From Flavisolibacter sp. (GTDB lineage Bacteria > Bacteroidota > Bacteroidia > Chitinophagales > Chitinophagaceae): 12,106 nt of DNA. The notes beneath the pieces were generated by a model, which saw only the letters and a program-made list of their open reading frames with translations, made no database searches and was not told where the DNA came from. Position numbers and translations under genes: made by a program. Below are positions 6,157 through 12,106 of this stretch, piece after piece. Positions within the stretch are counted from its first letter, which is position 1; each line of letters starts with the position of its first letter. The stretch is from NCBI GenBank assembly GCA_017745135.1, contig JAGIAB010000056.1, positions 1 through 12,106 on the forward strand, written 5' to 3'.

Positions 6157-7421
6157 GTCATAAATTGAAAATACAGAAGCACACAGGCCGAAGCGGTCAT
6201 AAGTAGTAAAGCAATTATGCCCAGTATATTGCTCCAGTTTCCGTTTGTAAACTCCTTCATAACTTTTTTGTTGTTGCCAATGTGTAGTATGACTGCAATG
6301 AGTACGGGTGATGTAATGCCATACAGGATTGCTGTATAAATTAACGCCTGTACAGGACTTATGCCTATATAGTTAATGGCAAGCCCGATAAGTAGTGAAA
6401 CGATTACCACCCAATAAAAAGGTTTTGCCTGGAAATATTTTTTATCAAGCCCGCCGTTCCATCCAAATGTTTCGGATAAAATATACGAAAGGCAACCACA
6501 TAAAACAGGTATGGCAAGAAAGCCCGTGCCGATGACGCCAATGGCAAAGAGCAGATAGGAAAGTTTTCCGGCAAGCGGTTCTAATGCTTTTGCTGCCTGC
6601 TCCACCGTGTCAATGTTATGTATGCCGCCGTTGAATAAAACTGTTCCTGCTGTGAGGATGATAAAAAACATGACAAGATTGGAGAAGAACATTCCCAGGT
6701 CCACATCCCAATCCATTTTTTGAATGACACGTTTGTTGACAATTAGTTTTCGTTTTTTATGCTGCACGTCTTCGGCTTCCATGGTGGCCTGCCAAAAGAA
6801 AAGATAGGGTGAAATTGTGGTTCCTAAAATGGCAACCAGAATGCTAATGAAGTCTTTGTCGAAATGGATGGTAGGGATGAACGTGTGCTTTACTATGTCG
6901 CCCCAGTTTTGTTTGGAAAGAAAAGGAACAATCAGGTAGAGCAGGAGAAAGACACAGAGGTATTTTAGAAAAGCTGCCATTTTTTGATAGGGCAGATAGA
7001 TGATGAGCAGTATGAGAATGCCCGTAAACCCTACAGTAAAAAAATAAGAAGGTATTGATGGGAAAATAAGATTGGCCACTGCGCCCATGCCTGCAATGTC
7101 GGCGCCGATATTTAAGATAACGGCGGGCAGTGTAAAAACGATCATCAGGTACAATACCGGTTTTGGATAATGATTTTTGATGTTGGTGGTTAGACCTTGC
7201 GAAGTGACTATGCCTATGCGTGCACACATTTCCTGTATGGCCGCCATAAGGGGGAACGTAATTAAGGCTGTCCATAAAGTGCCCAATCCAAATTGTGCGC
7301 CTGCCTGCGAATAGGTGGCGATGCCCGAAGGATCGTCGTCGCTTGCACCCGTGATCAATCCTGGTCCCAGAATTTTAAAGAACCTTTTGATTTTAGATGG
7401 TGTGGCTTTTCTTTTTGTCAT
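6153..7421 (-). CDS. Nramp-family transporter with non-canonical metal site
   Basis: A 422-aa inner-membrane protein of about 11 helices, starting at the ATG at 7421. The longer ATG at 7469 would add 16 residues that overlap a better-looking small ORF in another frame. GPGLITGASDDDPSGIATYSQAGAQFG (19-45) aligns with helix 1 of MntH/Nramp, where DPGN binds metal; here Asp30-Pro31 are kept but Gly-Asn become Ser-Gly. GTTISPYLFFWQATMEAED (200-218) aligns with helix 6, where canonical transporters have MPH; here it is Ser-Pro-Tyr. The soft-metal Met ligand is therefore absent, so Mn/Fe specificity should not be assumed and a harder ion such as Mg is possible. This divergent class is common in Bacteroidota. 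It follows the RDD gene and a small membrane ORF on the same strand, probably as one operon. Confidence 0.85.
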   Translation of the reverse strand: MTKRKATPSKIKRFFKILGPGLITGASDDDPSGIATYSQAGAQFGLGTLWTALITFPLMAAIQEMCARIGIVTSQGLTTNIKNHYPKPVLYLMIVFTLPAVILNIGADIAGMGAVANLIFPSIPSYFFTVGFTGILILLIIYLPYQKMAAFLKYLCVFLLLYLIVPFLSKQNWGDIVKHTFIPTIHFDKDFISILVAILGTTISPYLFFWQATMEAEDVQHKKRKLIVNKRVIQKMDWDVDLGMFFSNLVMFFIILTAGTVLFNGGIHNIDTVEQAAKALEPLAGKLSYLLFAIGVIGTGFLAIPVLCGCLSYILSETFGWNGGLDKKYFQAKPFYWVVIVSLLIGLAINYIGISPVQALIYTAILYGITSPVLIAVILHIGNNKKVMKEFTNGNWSNILGIIALLLMTASACVLLYFQFMT

Positions 7422-7425
7422 AGAG

Positions 7426-7578
7426 TTATCTGTTGACGTAAATGACAATTGCAGCCAAAAGCAAAGCAACGATTATATTGATGAAAAGCAATGGGGGAGC
7501 TGATGTCTTTGTTGTTCGGCCGGGAGGATCATGCGGTGGGTTTGGAGGGACAGGTTGTTGGGAAAGGCAATAGCGCAA
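7426..7578 (-). CDS. Candidate small proline-rich tail-anchored protein
   Basis: A 50-codon frame that was easily missed because it lacks ATG. From TTG at 7578 it encodes LRYCLSQQPVPPNPPHDPPG (1-20), a short polar stretch, then a single hydrophobic helix FINIIVALLLAAIVIYV (32-48) and a basic end NR. A cytosolic proline-rich head plus a C-terminal anchor is a protein-like design rather than noise. The stop (7426-7428) lies 4 bp before the Nramp ATG, suggesting translational coupling. The frame is in phase with, and begins 9 bp after, the RDD stop codon, so readthrough would fuse the two. AACAGG upstream of the TTG is a weak ribosome site. It may also be a gene that lost its start. Confidence 0.42.
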   Translation of the reverse strand: MRYCLSQQPVPPNPPHDPPGRTTKTSAPPLLFINIIVALLLAAIVIYVNR

Positions 7579-7587
7579 ATACGCCTG

Positions 7588-8103
7588 TTAGTTGGTGGAT
7601 TCCGTTCTTACAACAACTGATTTTGCGATGAAGTCATGCACAGCCCGTCGCCTTGCATTGGTCAACATAGTAATGAGTTCAATCAGTGTCCACCAAAATA
7701 TTGGGTTGTTTGAAAAACCGGAATAGTCATTCAGTACACTTATCGGGTCGTCTGTTCGTGTTAACAGAAAAATGTAATACACCAATCCTATTACCGCAAC
7801 TAACAAGTAAAAGCTGTCGCGGTAAAAAGCCTGGCGAAGTGTCAAGGTCTTTGTCTCACTTACATCAAGCACTTTAACGGTTGCCACCCACTTGCCGATT
7901 GTCTGGCCGTATTTGTAATGTAGTATAACGGAATAAACAAGCGGTGCGAAAACAAAAAATGTTTCCCATGCAAAAAGGATTGAAATATTGTTAGTGGTTT
8001 GGTAAAGCCATTTGGCTACTAACAATAAAGGCATAAAAACAATCCAGTCGACAATTGCTGCCCAAAGTCTTTTCAATCCTGTTCGGTATTTTTCTGTGTG
8101 CAT
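7588..8103 (-). CDS. RDD family membrane protein
   Basis: A 171-aa integral membrane protein. The three RDD hallmarks are present: RLWAAIVDWIVF (12-23, Arg-Asp pattern in helix 1), YGQTIGKWVATVKVLD (65-80, cytosolic loop with the family GxxxGK motif) and RRRAVHDFIAKSVVV (151-165, the conserved His-Asp near the C-terminus). Three to four membrane segments lie near 14-32, 43-63, 95-115 and 134-148. RDD proteins are poorly understood; some have been tied to ion or osmolyte handling. It reads toward the small ORF and the Nramp-like gene, which supports a shared membrane-transport transcript. The ATG at 8103 is the natural start. An AAC/GTT palindrome lies about 80 bp upstream. Confidence 0.85.
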   Translation of the reverse strand: MHTEKYRTGLKRLWAAIVDWIVFMPLLLVAKWLYQTTNNISILFAWETFFVFAPLVYSVILHYKYGQTIGKWVATVKVLDVSETKTLTLRQAFYRDSFYLLVAVIGLVYYIFLLTRTDDPISVLNDYSGFSNNPIFWWTLIELITMLTNARRRAVHDFIAKSVVVRTESTN

Positions 8104-8180
8104 GAAGTTTTGGTTGTGGTGTTAGTTGTTGCCAGCATTAAAGTGTTTATGAAGTTGTAGCAATTGAAAAACGTCAACTT

Positions 8181-8261
8181 CAATTAACTACAAAAGCAAA
8201 ATAGCGATTTAAAGTTAAATACTAAATCGCCAGCCACAGTTTTATAAACACATAGTTAGTG
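8181..8261 (-). repeat. attC-like palindrome between RDD and ABM genes
   Basis: On the minus strand it opens with ACTAAC (8260-8255) and closes with GTTAATT (8187-8181). Outer TAACTA/TAGTTA arms (8185-8190 with 8253-8258) enclose a perfect inner stem GCGATTTA/TAAATCGC (8204-8211 with 8223-8230). The loop carries TAAAGTTAAATACTAA (8210-8225), identical to 3338-3353 in the other orphan cluster. A further GTGTTTAT/ATAAACAC pair spans 8143-8150 and 8244-8251. It is non-coding and related to the elements near 3262 and 8786. Confidence 0.45.
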
Positions 8262-8288
8262 GCCTTTAATTTCTTTGAATAAGTTCAA

Positions 8289-8717
8289 TTACATGTTTGG
8301 CTTCTTCGCTACACCGATTAATGTAACGTCAACAAGTTCCAGGGACTTCACTATATCTTTTACAGTCTCCTTGTATTTTTTAAAATGAGGTGTCATTACA
8401 TGCGAATTATATGCGGCAGTATCCGAATAAATCTCAAGAATGGTGATGTTTGAAGGGTCACTCTTGTCAGCAACAGCATAATAGGTTAAAACACCTGGCT
8501 CAATGCGAACAGCTGTTGTCATTTGCTCTTTCAATGCGGCATTATATTTTTCCAGTTGCAAGGGGTCAACTTTAATCTTTGCCAGCCTCACCATTTGTTT
8601 TTTTTCCTGTGCCATAACCTTCGTGTCAAGCAAAAGTGTCAAGATAAACAATGCAATAATTGTCCCTGGTGATTTAGTCAAGTATTGCCTTTTATCAGAT
8701 GTGTTAATTGTTTTCAT
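8289..8717 (-). CDS. Exported antibiotic biosynthesis monooxygenase (ABM) domain protein
   Basis: A 142-aa protein. Residues 1-36 form a signal peptide with a long polar start, hydrophobic core TIIALFILTLLL (19-30) and likely cleavage after VMA (36). Residues 42-134 are an ABM/YgiN-like ferredoxin-fold domain: MVRLAKIKVDP (42-52, strand 1), EKYNAALKEQ (56-65, helix), EPGVLTYYAVAD (73-84, the family EPG-to-Y motif), ITILEIYSDTAAYNSHV (91-107) and HFKKYKETV (111-119). Small ABM enzymes act as cofactor-free oxygenases or quinol monooxygenases and usually dimerise; catalysis here is inference. Secretion is less usual for the fold but recurrent in Bacteroidota. Palindromic elements lie on both sides, so it sits alone between spacer elements. 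Confidence 0.82.
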   Translation of the reverse strand: MKTINTSDKRQYLTKSPGTIIALFILTLLLDTKVMAQEKKQMVRLAKIKVDPLQLEKYNAALKEQMTTAVRIEPGVLTYYAVADKSDPSNITILEIYSDTAAYNSHVMTPHFKKYKETVKDIVKSLELVDVTLIGVAKKPNM

Positions 8718-8785
8718 TACAAAGCTTTAAGTTTTGTTTGTCAGAAAAGGGAGCTATGTTAATGTGCGATGTGTCGTAAAGTTGT

Positions 8786-8909
8786 CGCTAACAGTTGTAT
8801 TTGTGATATCCCTAAGATAATAAATGTTTACGCTGTTGTTGAATGTAGAGGTGTTGATTTGTGCAAAGCCCCACCAACAATACAAACCGGATAAAGTCGC
8901 TTGTTGTGC
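8786..8909 (-). repeat. attC-like element downstream of the 80-aa orphan
   Basis: On the minus strand it runs from GCACAAC (8909-8903), 12 bp after the orphan's stop codon, to GTTAGCG (8792-8786), 124 bp in all. It contains GTATTGTTGGTGGGG (8883-8869), related to the arm of the 3262-3464 element, and TTTATTATCTTAGG (8824-8811). That 14-mer is repeated exactly in the element on the other side of the same gene, at a similar distance (18 against 16 nt) from the right-hand box. The outer arms pair only partly. Confidence 0.42.
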
Positions 8910-8921
8910 GCAGATTTTAAA

Positions 8922-9164
8922 CTACAACTTTGGTTTAATCGTTTTAAAGAATTTGCTTGTTAACTCAATTCTCGTATAAGGACTGTCATGGCTGATGTCA
9001 TTTTCATATAGAAGCTTAATTATTTCCTCTTGCTGCATTTCCTTTAATTCCTGCAATATGATTTTGTGATTTACCTTGAGTTTTTCTTCTGCCTCATCAA
9101 CAACGTGTCGCACCTCTATAGTTTTATAGTCAGCGCTAAAACTCCAATACCAGAGAAAATCCAT
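8922..9164 (-). CDS. 80-aa orphan protein, possibly winged-helix-like
   Basis: A small soluble protein I do not recognise. Residues 1-14 are aromatic (MDFLWYWSFSADYK). Residues 22-54 look like two helices (VDEAEEKLKVNHKIILQEL and EEIIKLLYEN). The end, TRIELTSKFFKTIKP (64-78), resembles the wing and last helix of small winged-helix proteins (pattern I-x-LT-x-x-x). Length is short for a complete regulator, so it may be a minimal DNA-binding domain or a 5'-truncated fragment. No Shine-Dalgarno is visible. The gene is boxed in: an 86-bp attC-like palindrome ends 50 bp upstream and a related one begins 12 bp after the stop, which is the compact layout of a one-gene cassette. The function guess is weak. 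Confidence 0.6.
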   Translation of the reverse strand: MDFLWYWSFSADYKTIEVRHVVDEAEEKLKVNHKIILQELKEMQQEEIIKLLYENDISHDSPYTRIELTSKFFKTIKPKL

Positions 9165-9214
9165 TCAATATTTTTAAGAAGAAGGTTCATAGAAAAGCAT
9201 TTTGCAAAAGTTCC

Positions 9215-9300
9215 GCACAACTCATACATTCCGCTATCCTAAGATAATAAACGGTTATAGTCGGATACAAATATTTATAATCGTTTGTACACGGTTATGC
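9215..9300 (-). repeat. attC-like palindrome upstream of the 80-aa orphan
   Basis: On the minus strand GCATAAC (9300-9294) begins and GTTGTGC (9221-9215) ends an 86-bp element. The ends are complementary apart from one G-T wobble. The next stretch inward also pairs: TGTACAAACG on the left against the complement of CGGAATGTAT on the right, which is the spaced double-box pattern of an integron attC site. It contains TTTATTATCTTAGG (9251-9238), shared with the element at 8786-8909. This is the most attC-like element in the window. Confidence 0.48.
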
Positions 9301-9449
9301 ATAGTCTTCAACAACTCCGCCTTATGCTTAAGTCAGGCAATGTATGTCGCATTCCGCCATTGCTATTGCCGCATTCAAACTAGGCCCGTACAATGTTTAT
9401 TAACGAGATTTGTATTGTAACAAAGCCAATTTTGAGTGTCTCCATTTCC
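9301..9449. other. Intergenic stretch, nothing recognised
   Basis: Open frames here are short and lack protein-like composition. No terminator, promoter or RNA fold stands out. Confidence 0.5.
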
Positions 9450-9577
9450 TTCAACCTCACCCCAAAAAAACTCTAATGATATGGGAGTCGTCCAACCCCT
9501 CTCCATGTGGAGAGGGGCAGCAGAGTCTCCGAATCCCGATAGCTATCGGGAGGAGAATAAGTTGGGGTGAGGTTGAA
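9450..9577. repeat. Mosaic palindrome: three nested inverted repeats
   Basis: Outer arms TTCAACCTCACCCCA (9450-9464) and TGGGGTGAGGTTGAA (9563-9577) are a perfect 15-bp inverted repeat. Inside are CCCCTCTCCA/TGGAGAGGGG (9496-9505 with 9508-9517, 2-base loop) and the 18-bp palindrome TCCCGATAGCTATCGGGA (9534-9551). The first two parts match the family at 5674-5713; the third matches 178-195. The element thus combines two dispersed repeat types, as if one had inserted into another. It is non-coding. Confidence 0.85.
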
Positions 9578-9630
9578 ATATATAAACAGAGACACTACTC
9601 CATTTTAAAAGTACCTAAACAATAAATCAT

Positions 9631-9639
9631 AAAGGAGGT
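9631..9639 (+). promoter_or_regulatory. Perfect Shine-Dalgarno of the RibD_C-like gene
   Basis: AAAGGAGGT lies 8 bases before the ATG at 9648. It is a full-length anti-16S match, and unlike every other gene in this window, whose starts have weak or no such site. It fixes the start codon and is out of character for Bacteroidota. Confidence 0.85.
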
Positions 9640-9647
9640 CAATCGCC

Positions 9648-10241
9648 ATGAGAAAAATAATCGTTTTATCCATGATTTCATTAGACGGAGTAATGCAGGC
9701 GCCGGGCGGGCCTGGAGAAGATACATCGGGAGGTTTTAAATACGGCGGTTGGGTGGCTCCTTACAATGATGAAGTTTCCGGTAAGCTGATGCAACGCCTC
9801 ATGAAACCTTCTGATCTTCTTTTGGGCAGAACCACATTTGAGATTTGGGAGAACTACTGGCCGCAGCATGCAGACCATTGGCCGGATATCAATGAGGTTA
9901 CTAAATACGTTTTCTCCACCACCAGGAAGCAATCAGACTGGAATGCATCTGTTTTCCTTAATAGCGTATCAGAAATAGAAAGCCTGAAACAATCAAGTGG
10001 TTCTGACATCCAGGTTTGGGGCAGTAGTAAACTTATTCAACTGCTTCTTAAGAATGATCTTGTGGATGAACTCTGGCTCATGATTCACCCCTTAACTCTT
10101 GGCGGGGGAAAGAAGTTATTTAAGGATGGTGCAATTCCGGCAGCTTTTACATTAATAGAAAGTACAGCTACGCCAGGCGGAGTTATTATTGCTAATTACA
10201 GGCGGGCCGGAAACGTGAAGACAGGTACCGTTGGAGCGTAA
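9648..10241 (+). CDS. Dihydrofolate reductase / RibD C-terminal family protein
   Basis: A 197-aa soluble protein with the NADPH-dependent DHFR-like fold. Diagnostic segments: IIVLSMISLDGVMQAPG (4-20), the family's first strand and SLDG turn; LLLGRTTFEIWENYWP (57-72), the GRxTFE cofactor-loop motif; KYVFSTT (86-92); IQVWGSSKLIQLLLKNDLVD (121-140); and ELWLMIHPLTLGGGKKLF (141-158), the HPxxLGxGKxLF signature. Length matches YyaP/YwjB-type proteins rather than true FolA, so a folate role should not be assumed; substrates of these stand-alone enzymes are mostly unknown. The start is fixed by AAAGGAGGT 8 bp upstream. The gene stands alone and converges on the DUF4397 gene, with hairpins between them. 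The strong ribosome site hints at acquisition from outside the phylum. Confidence 0.9.
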   Translation: MRKIIVLSMISLDGVMQAPGGPGEDTSGGFKYGGWVAPYNDEVSGKLMQRLMKPSDLLLGRTTFEIWENYWPQHADHWPDINEVTKYVFSTTRKQSDWNASVFLNSVSEIESLKQSSGSDIQVWGSSKLIQLLLKNDLVDELWLMIHPLTLGGGKKLFKDGAIPAAFTLIESTATPGGVIIANYRRAGNVKTGTVGA

Positions 10242-10244
10242 GGA

Positions 10245-10262
10245 GAAACGTGAACACGTTTC
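10245..10262. other. Perfect hairpin after the RibD_C-like gene
   Basis: GAAACGTG and CACGTTTC form an 8-bp perfect stem with a 2-base spacer, 3 bp after the stop codon. No T-run follows, so termination here would not be classical. It may protect the mRNA end. Confidence 0.5.
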
Positions 10263-10278
10263 GGATTTGTAAACTCAA

Positions 10279-10321
10279 GTCCTGGAACCAGTTTACATTT
10301 TATGCAAACCAATTCCAGGAC
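10279..10321. terminator. Long hairpin between convergent genes
   Basis: GTCCTGGAA (10279-10287) pairs perfectly with TTCCAGGAC (10313-10321), with a further GTTT/AAAC pair inside (10291-10294 with 10306-10309). It lies midway between the convergent RibD_C-like and DUF4397 genes, where a shared bidirectional terminator is expected. Poly-T tails are weak on both sides. Confidence 0.45.
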
Positions 10322-10355
10322 AAAACAGTTTGTTTGATGATGTGTTAATTGCTAT

Positions 10356-11051
10356 TTAGTTGTTAGTAATAATTTGTGCGCCTAATGCCTGGGCACCGGT
10401 TCCACCTAAAAACCCTTTAGCAAAAACAGTATAAATTTTACCGGCTGTAAGGTTAATGTTTGGTAGGGAAAGAACAACAGTATTGGTTCCTGCTGCTCTT
10501 ACTTCAAGATTGTAGGAACCGGCATTAACGGCAGTAAAGCTTGCCAGTGATGGATTTGCTGCTTGGTCGTTAAACGTCCGGTTCCCGAATAAGACACTTC
10601 CACCCGTAACAGCGATGTCAACTGCAGGAGCATTCGGACTAAAATGAAAGAAACGTACATGAGCTTTGCCAGATGCTGGTGCAGTTAAATCATCCATTAC
10701 AACTGCTGCTTTTATTTTGGACACTGAGTCCACTGCAAATACTGAGTAGTTCTTGTTCGCTTCCAGGTTTACGGTAGTATCAATAACATTGGTAGTGGTG
10801 CCTGCTGGCGAAACCTTAATAGTAGTGGAGCCACTATTCAACTGTGTGTAGTTGCTATTACTAGGATAAGCAACATTGGCTAATGCAAGACTGTTGTTGA
10901 TTCGCACATCCACATTGGGCGCATTGGGTGAGGCATGCACTACCATTACCTGTGATGTTGACATGCTATTCTCTTCTTTATCCTTATTGCATGCAACAAA
11001 TACCGCAGACACTGCTAATAAACCTAAAAGATTTCTGATAGTTTTCTTCAT
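10356..11051 (-). CDS. DUF4397 domain-containing lipoprotein
   Basis: A 231-aa predicted lipoprotein. Residues 1-20 are a signal peptide (core LLGLLAVSAVFVA) with Cys21 as the lipidation site. The next residues, NKDKEEN, are charged and acidic-rich, like the lipoprotein export signal that sends Bacteroidota lipoproteins to the cell surface. Two DUF4397 half-repeats follow: QVMVVHASPNAPNVDVRINN (34-53) to about 120, and VRFFHFSPNAPAVDIAVTGG (132-151) to the end, both with the SPNAP-VD motif at the start of a beta sandwich. Each half ends with a strand containing NYSVFAVD or IYTVFAKG. The composition, rich in Asn, Thr, Ala and Ser, is typical. The role of DUF4397 is unknown; surface or matrix binding is a reasonable guess. 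It is transcribed alone toward the RibD_C-like gene. Confidence 0.92.
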   Translation of the reverse strand: MKKTIRNLLGLLAVSAVFVACNKDKEENSMSTSQVMVVHASPNAPNVDVRINNSLALANVAYPSNSNYTQLNSGSTTIKVSPAGTTTNVIDTTVNLEANKNYSVFAVDSVSKIKAAVVMDDLTAPASGKAHVRFFHFSPNAPAVDIAVTGGSVLFGNRTFNDQAANPSLASFTAVNAGSYNLEVRAAGTNTVVLSLPNINLTAGKIYTVFAKGFLGGTGAQALGAQIITNN

Positions 11052-11274
11052 GGTGTTTTTTCATTTCAACAAGAAAGAATAAAAAAGGTTTTGCTGAGGG
11101 CTAAAAATTCTTGAACTGTTTTATTATTTGTGATTGTTGTGATCAGAACTTTCAACAACAACCGTGCATGGTTAAAACTGTAGTAATGATTTTTGCAGAA
11201 CAGTTATAGATTGTGAAGAGTGTGTATTCTTTTCTTAGAAGTAACTCGGTGAACTTTTTTGCTGGGCCCGCAGT

Positions 11275-12106
11275 CTATTTCACTTTTGTGTTTTCATCCA
11301 CATCCTTATTCTCCTGTTCTTTTTTCTCCTGAAGTTGTTGCAGCGAGGTGTCACTTTCTTCCACTTCAACAACTTTCACCCAAACAGCATACTGATTGGG
11401 ATAAATGCGGGAACCGTGTTTGGCTGCATAGGCTTTGGTAAATTCTGCACCAAAAAATAAAATAGCCGAAGAATAATACACCCATAGCAGGATCACTACC
11501 AGCGATCCGGCGGCACCGTAGGCAGTACCAACACTGGAGTGATTTATATAAAAGGTGATGACAAACTTGCCCAACATAAACAGGAGCGAAGTAGCAAAAG
11601 CTCCGGCCATTACATCGCGCCATTTAATGCGGGCATCGGGCAGTACTTTAAAAATCACAGCAAAAAGCAAAGTGGTGATTCCTAATATCACCAACTGGTT
11701 AACAATATACACCAACACTATAGTGACTTGCGGAAACAAACGTTGCAATTGGTTCATCAATGCTTCGATGATGGTGTTTACCAACAGCGAAACCAAAAGA
11801 ATAAAGCTCCCGATAACGGAAAAAGACCAGAGCCTGTTCAATAACATTTTCACCCAGCCTCTTTTGGGTTTGGGTTTCAATCCCCAGATGATGTTGATGG
11901 AGTCCTGTATTTCTGCAAAGACGGATGTAGCACCCAGCAACAAGGTGATCATACCAAGGACAACAGCTCCGTGGCTTTTACCACTAAGTGAAGCATTGCG
12001 GATCATGTTTTGAATTTGTGCGGCAGCATCGTTGCCTACAAATTCCCTGATTTGTCCGTAGATGGTGCCTTCAATAGCAGCACGTCCATAAAAAATATCC
12101 GCGAGA
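11275..12106 (-). CDS. YihY/virulence factor BrkB family membrane protein (5' partial)
   Basis: The frame is open to the right edge (first full codon at 12105), so the N-terminus lies outside the window; the ATG at 12004-12006 is internal. The 276 visible residues begin LADIFYGRAAIEGTIYGQI, the typical stretch after the first helix of YihY/BrkB proteins. GLKPKPKRGW precedes a run of membrane helices, then VLPDARIKWRDVMAGAF, the well-conserved loop motif (P-A-x-V-x-W-x-D-x-x-x-G). GTAYGAAGSLVVILLWVYYS and FGAEFTKAYA, the last helix signature, complete the match. A charged tail rich in Glu, Lys and Asp (about the last 35 residues) ends the protein. The family is inner-membrane with unclear function; the old name ribonuclease BN is a misassignment. 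No partner gene is visible. Confidence 0.92.
   Translation of the reverse strand, partial: LADIFYGRAAIEGTIYGQIREFVGNDAAAQIQNMIRNASLSGKSHGAVVLGMITLLLGATSVFAEIQDSINIIWGLKPKPKRGWVKMLLNRLWSFSVIGSFILLVSLLVNTIIEALMNQLQRLFPQVTIVLVYIVNQLVILGITTLLFAVIFKVLPDARIKWRDVMAGAFATSLLFMLGKFVITFYINHSSVGTAYGAAGSLVVILLWVYYSSAILFFGAEFTKAYAAKHGSRIYPNQYAVWVKVVEVEESDTSLQQLQEKKEQENKDVDENTKVK

Noticed and set aside
7422..7469. Extended Nramp start at the ATG at 7469
   Set aside because: The added residues MLCFWLQLSFTSTDNS are an out-of-frame reading of the hydrophobic helix of the small ORF. The ATG at 7421 gives a normal Nramp N-terminus.
9202..9625. Two plus-strand open frames upstream of the RibD_C-like gene
   Set aside because: They run through attC-like and mosaic palindromes, have low-complexity composition and show no ribosome site or family resemblance.
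11555..12013. 152-codon plus-strand open frame
   Set aside because: It is antisense to the YihY/BrkB coding region, whose motifs are unmistakable.

Overview
The window reads as a chromosomal segment from a Bacteroidota bacterium, probably near Chitinophagaceae. This is an inference from gene families, not a database result. The supporting signs are a DUF4397 lipoprotein with an acidic stretch after the lipid cysteine, several orphan lipoproteins, a helical/Fn3-like protein of a type common in this phylum, mostly absent Shine-Dalgarno sequences, a TAnnTTTG-type -7 promoter box, and recurring intergenic palindromes such as TCCCGATAGCTATCGGGA.

Layout. Positions 1-92 hold the 3' end of an unrecognised gene. 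Positions 387-1793 (+) encode a sugar-porter MFS transporter. Positions 1890-4000 are visibly AT-richer and carry three orphan genes, all on the minus strand: a lipoprotein with a two-fold internal repeat, a frameshifted small membrane protein and a DUF3997-like lipoprotein. Each is separated from the next by an imperfect palindrome bounded by AAC and GTT. Positions 4231-4516 are an array of 13 degenerate 21-23 bp repeats. It lies upstream of a higher-GC gene (4757-5362, +) with its own -7 box and terminator. Positions 5426-6152 are non-coding and packed with interspersed palindromic repeats. Positions 6153-8103 (minus) hold an Nramp-like transporter with non-canonical metal-site residues, a probable small tail-anchored ORF 4 bp upstream of it, and an RDD membrane protein. 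Positions 8289-9164 (minus) hold an exported ABM-domain protein and an 80-aa orphan, again separated by AAC/GTT-bounded palindromes. Positions 9648-10241 (+) encode a RibD_C/dihydrofolate-reductase-like protein with an unusually perfect Shine-Dalgarno. Positions 10356-11051 (minus) encode a DUF4397 lipoprotein, and 11275-12106 (minus, cut by the window edge) a YihY/BrkB membrane protein.

The genes do not form one pathway; this looks like an accessory, repeat-rich region between ordinary housekeeping-type genes. The best candidate for an undescribed system is the set of single minus-strand genes punctuated by attC-like palindromes (1890-4000 and 8181-9300). They resemble integron-type cassettes without a visible integrase. 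Elements in both clusters share exact words: 16 nt between the clusters, and 14 nt on both sides of the 80-aa gene. Whether these are recombination sites or a lineage-specific palindromic repeat cannot be settled from this sequence alone.
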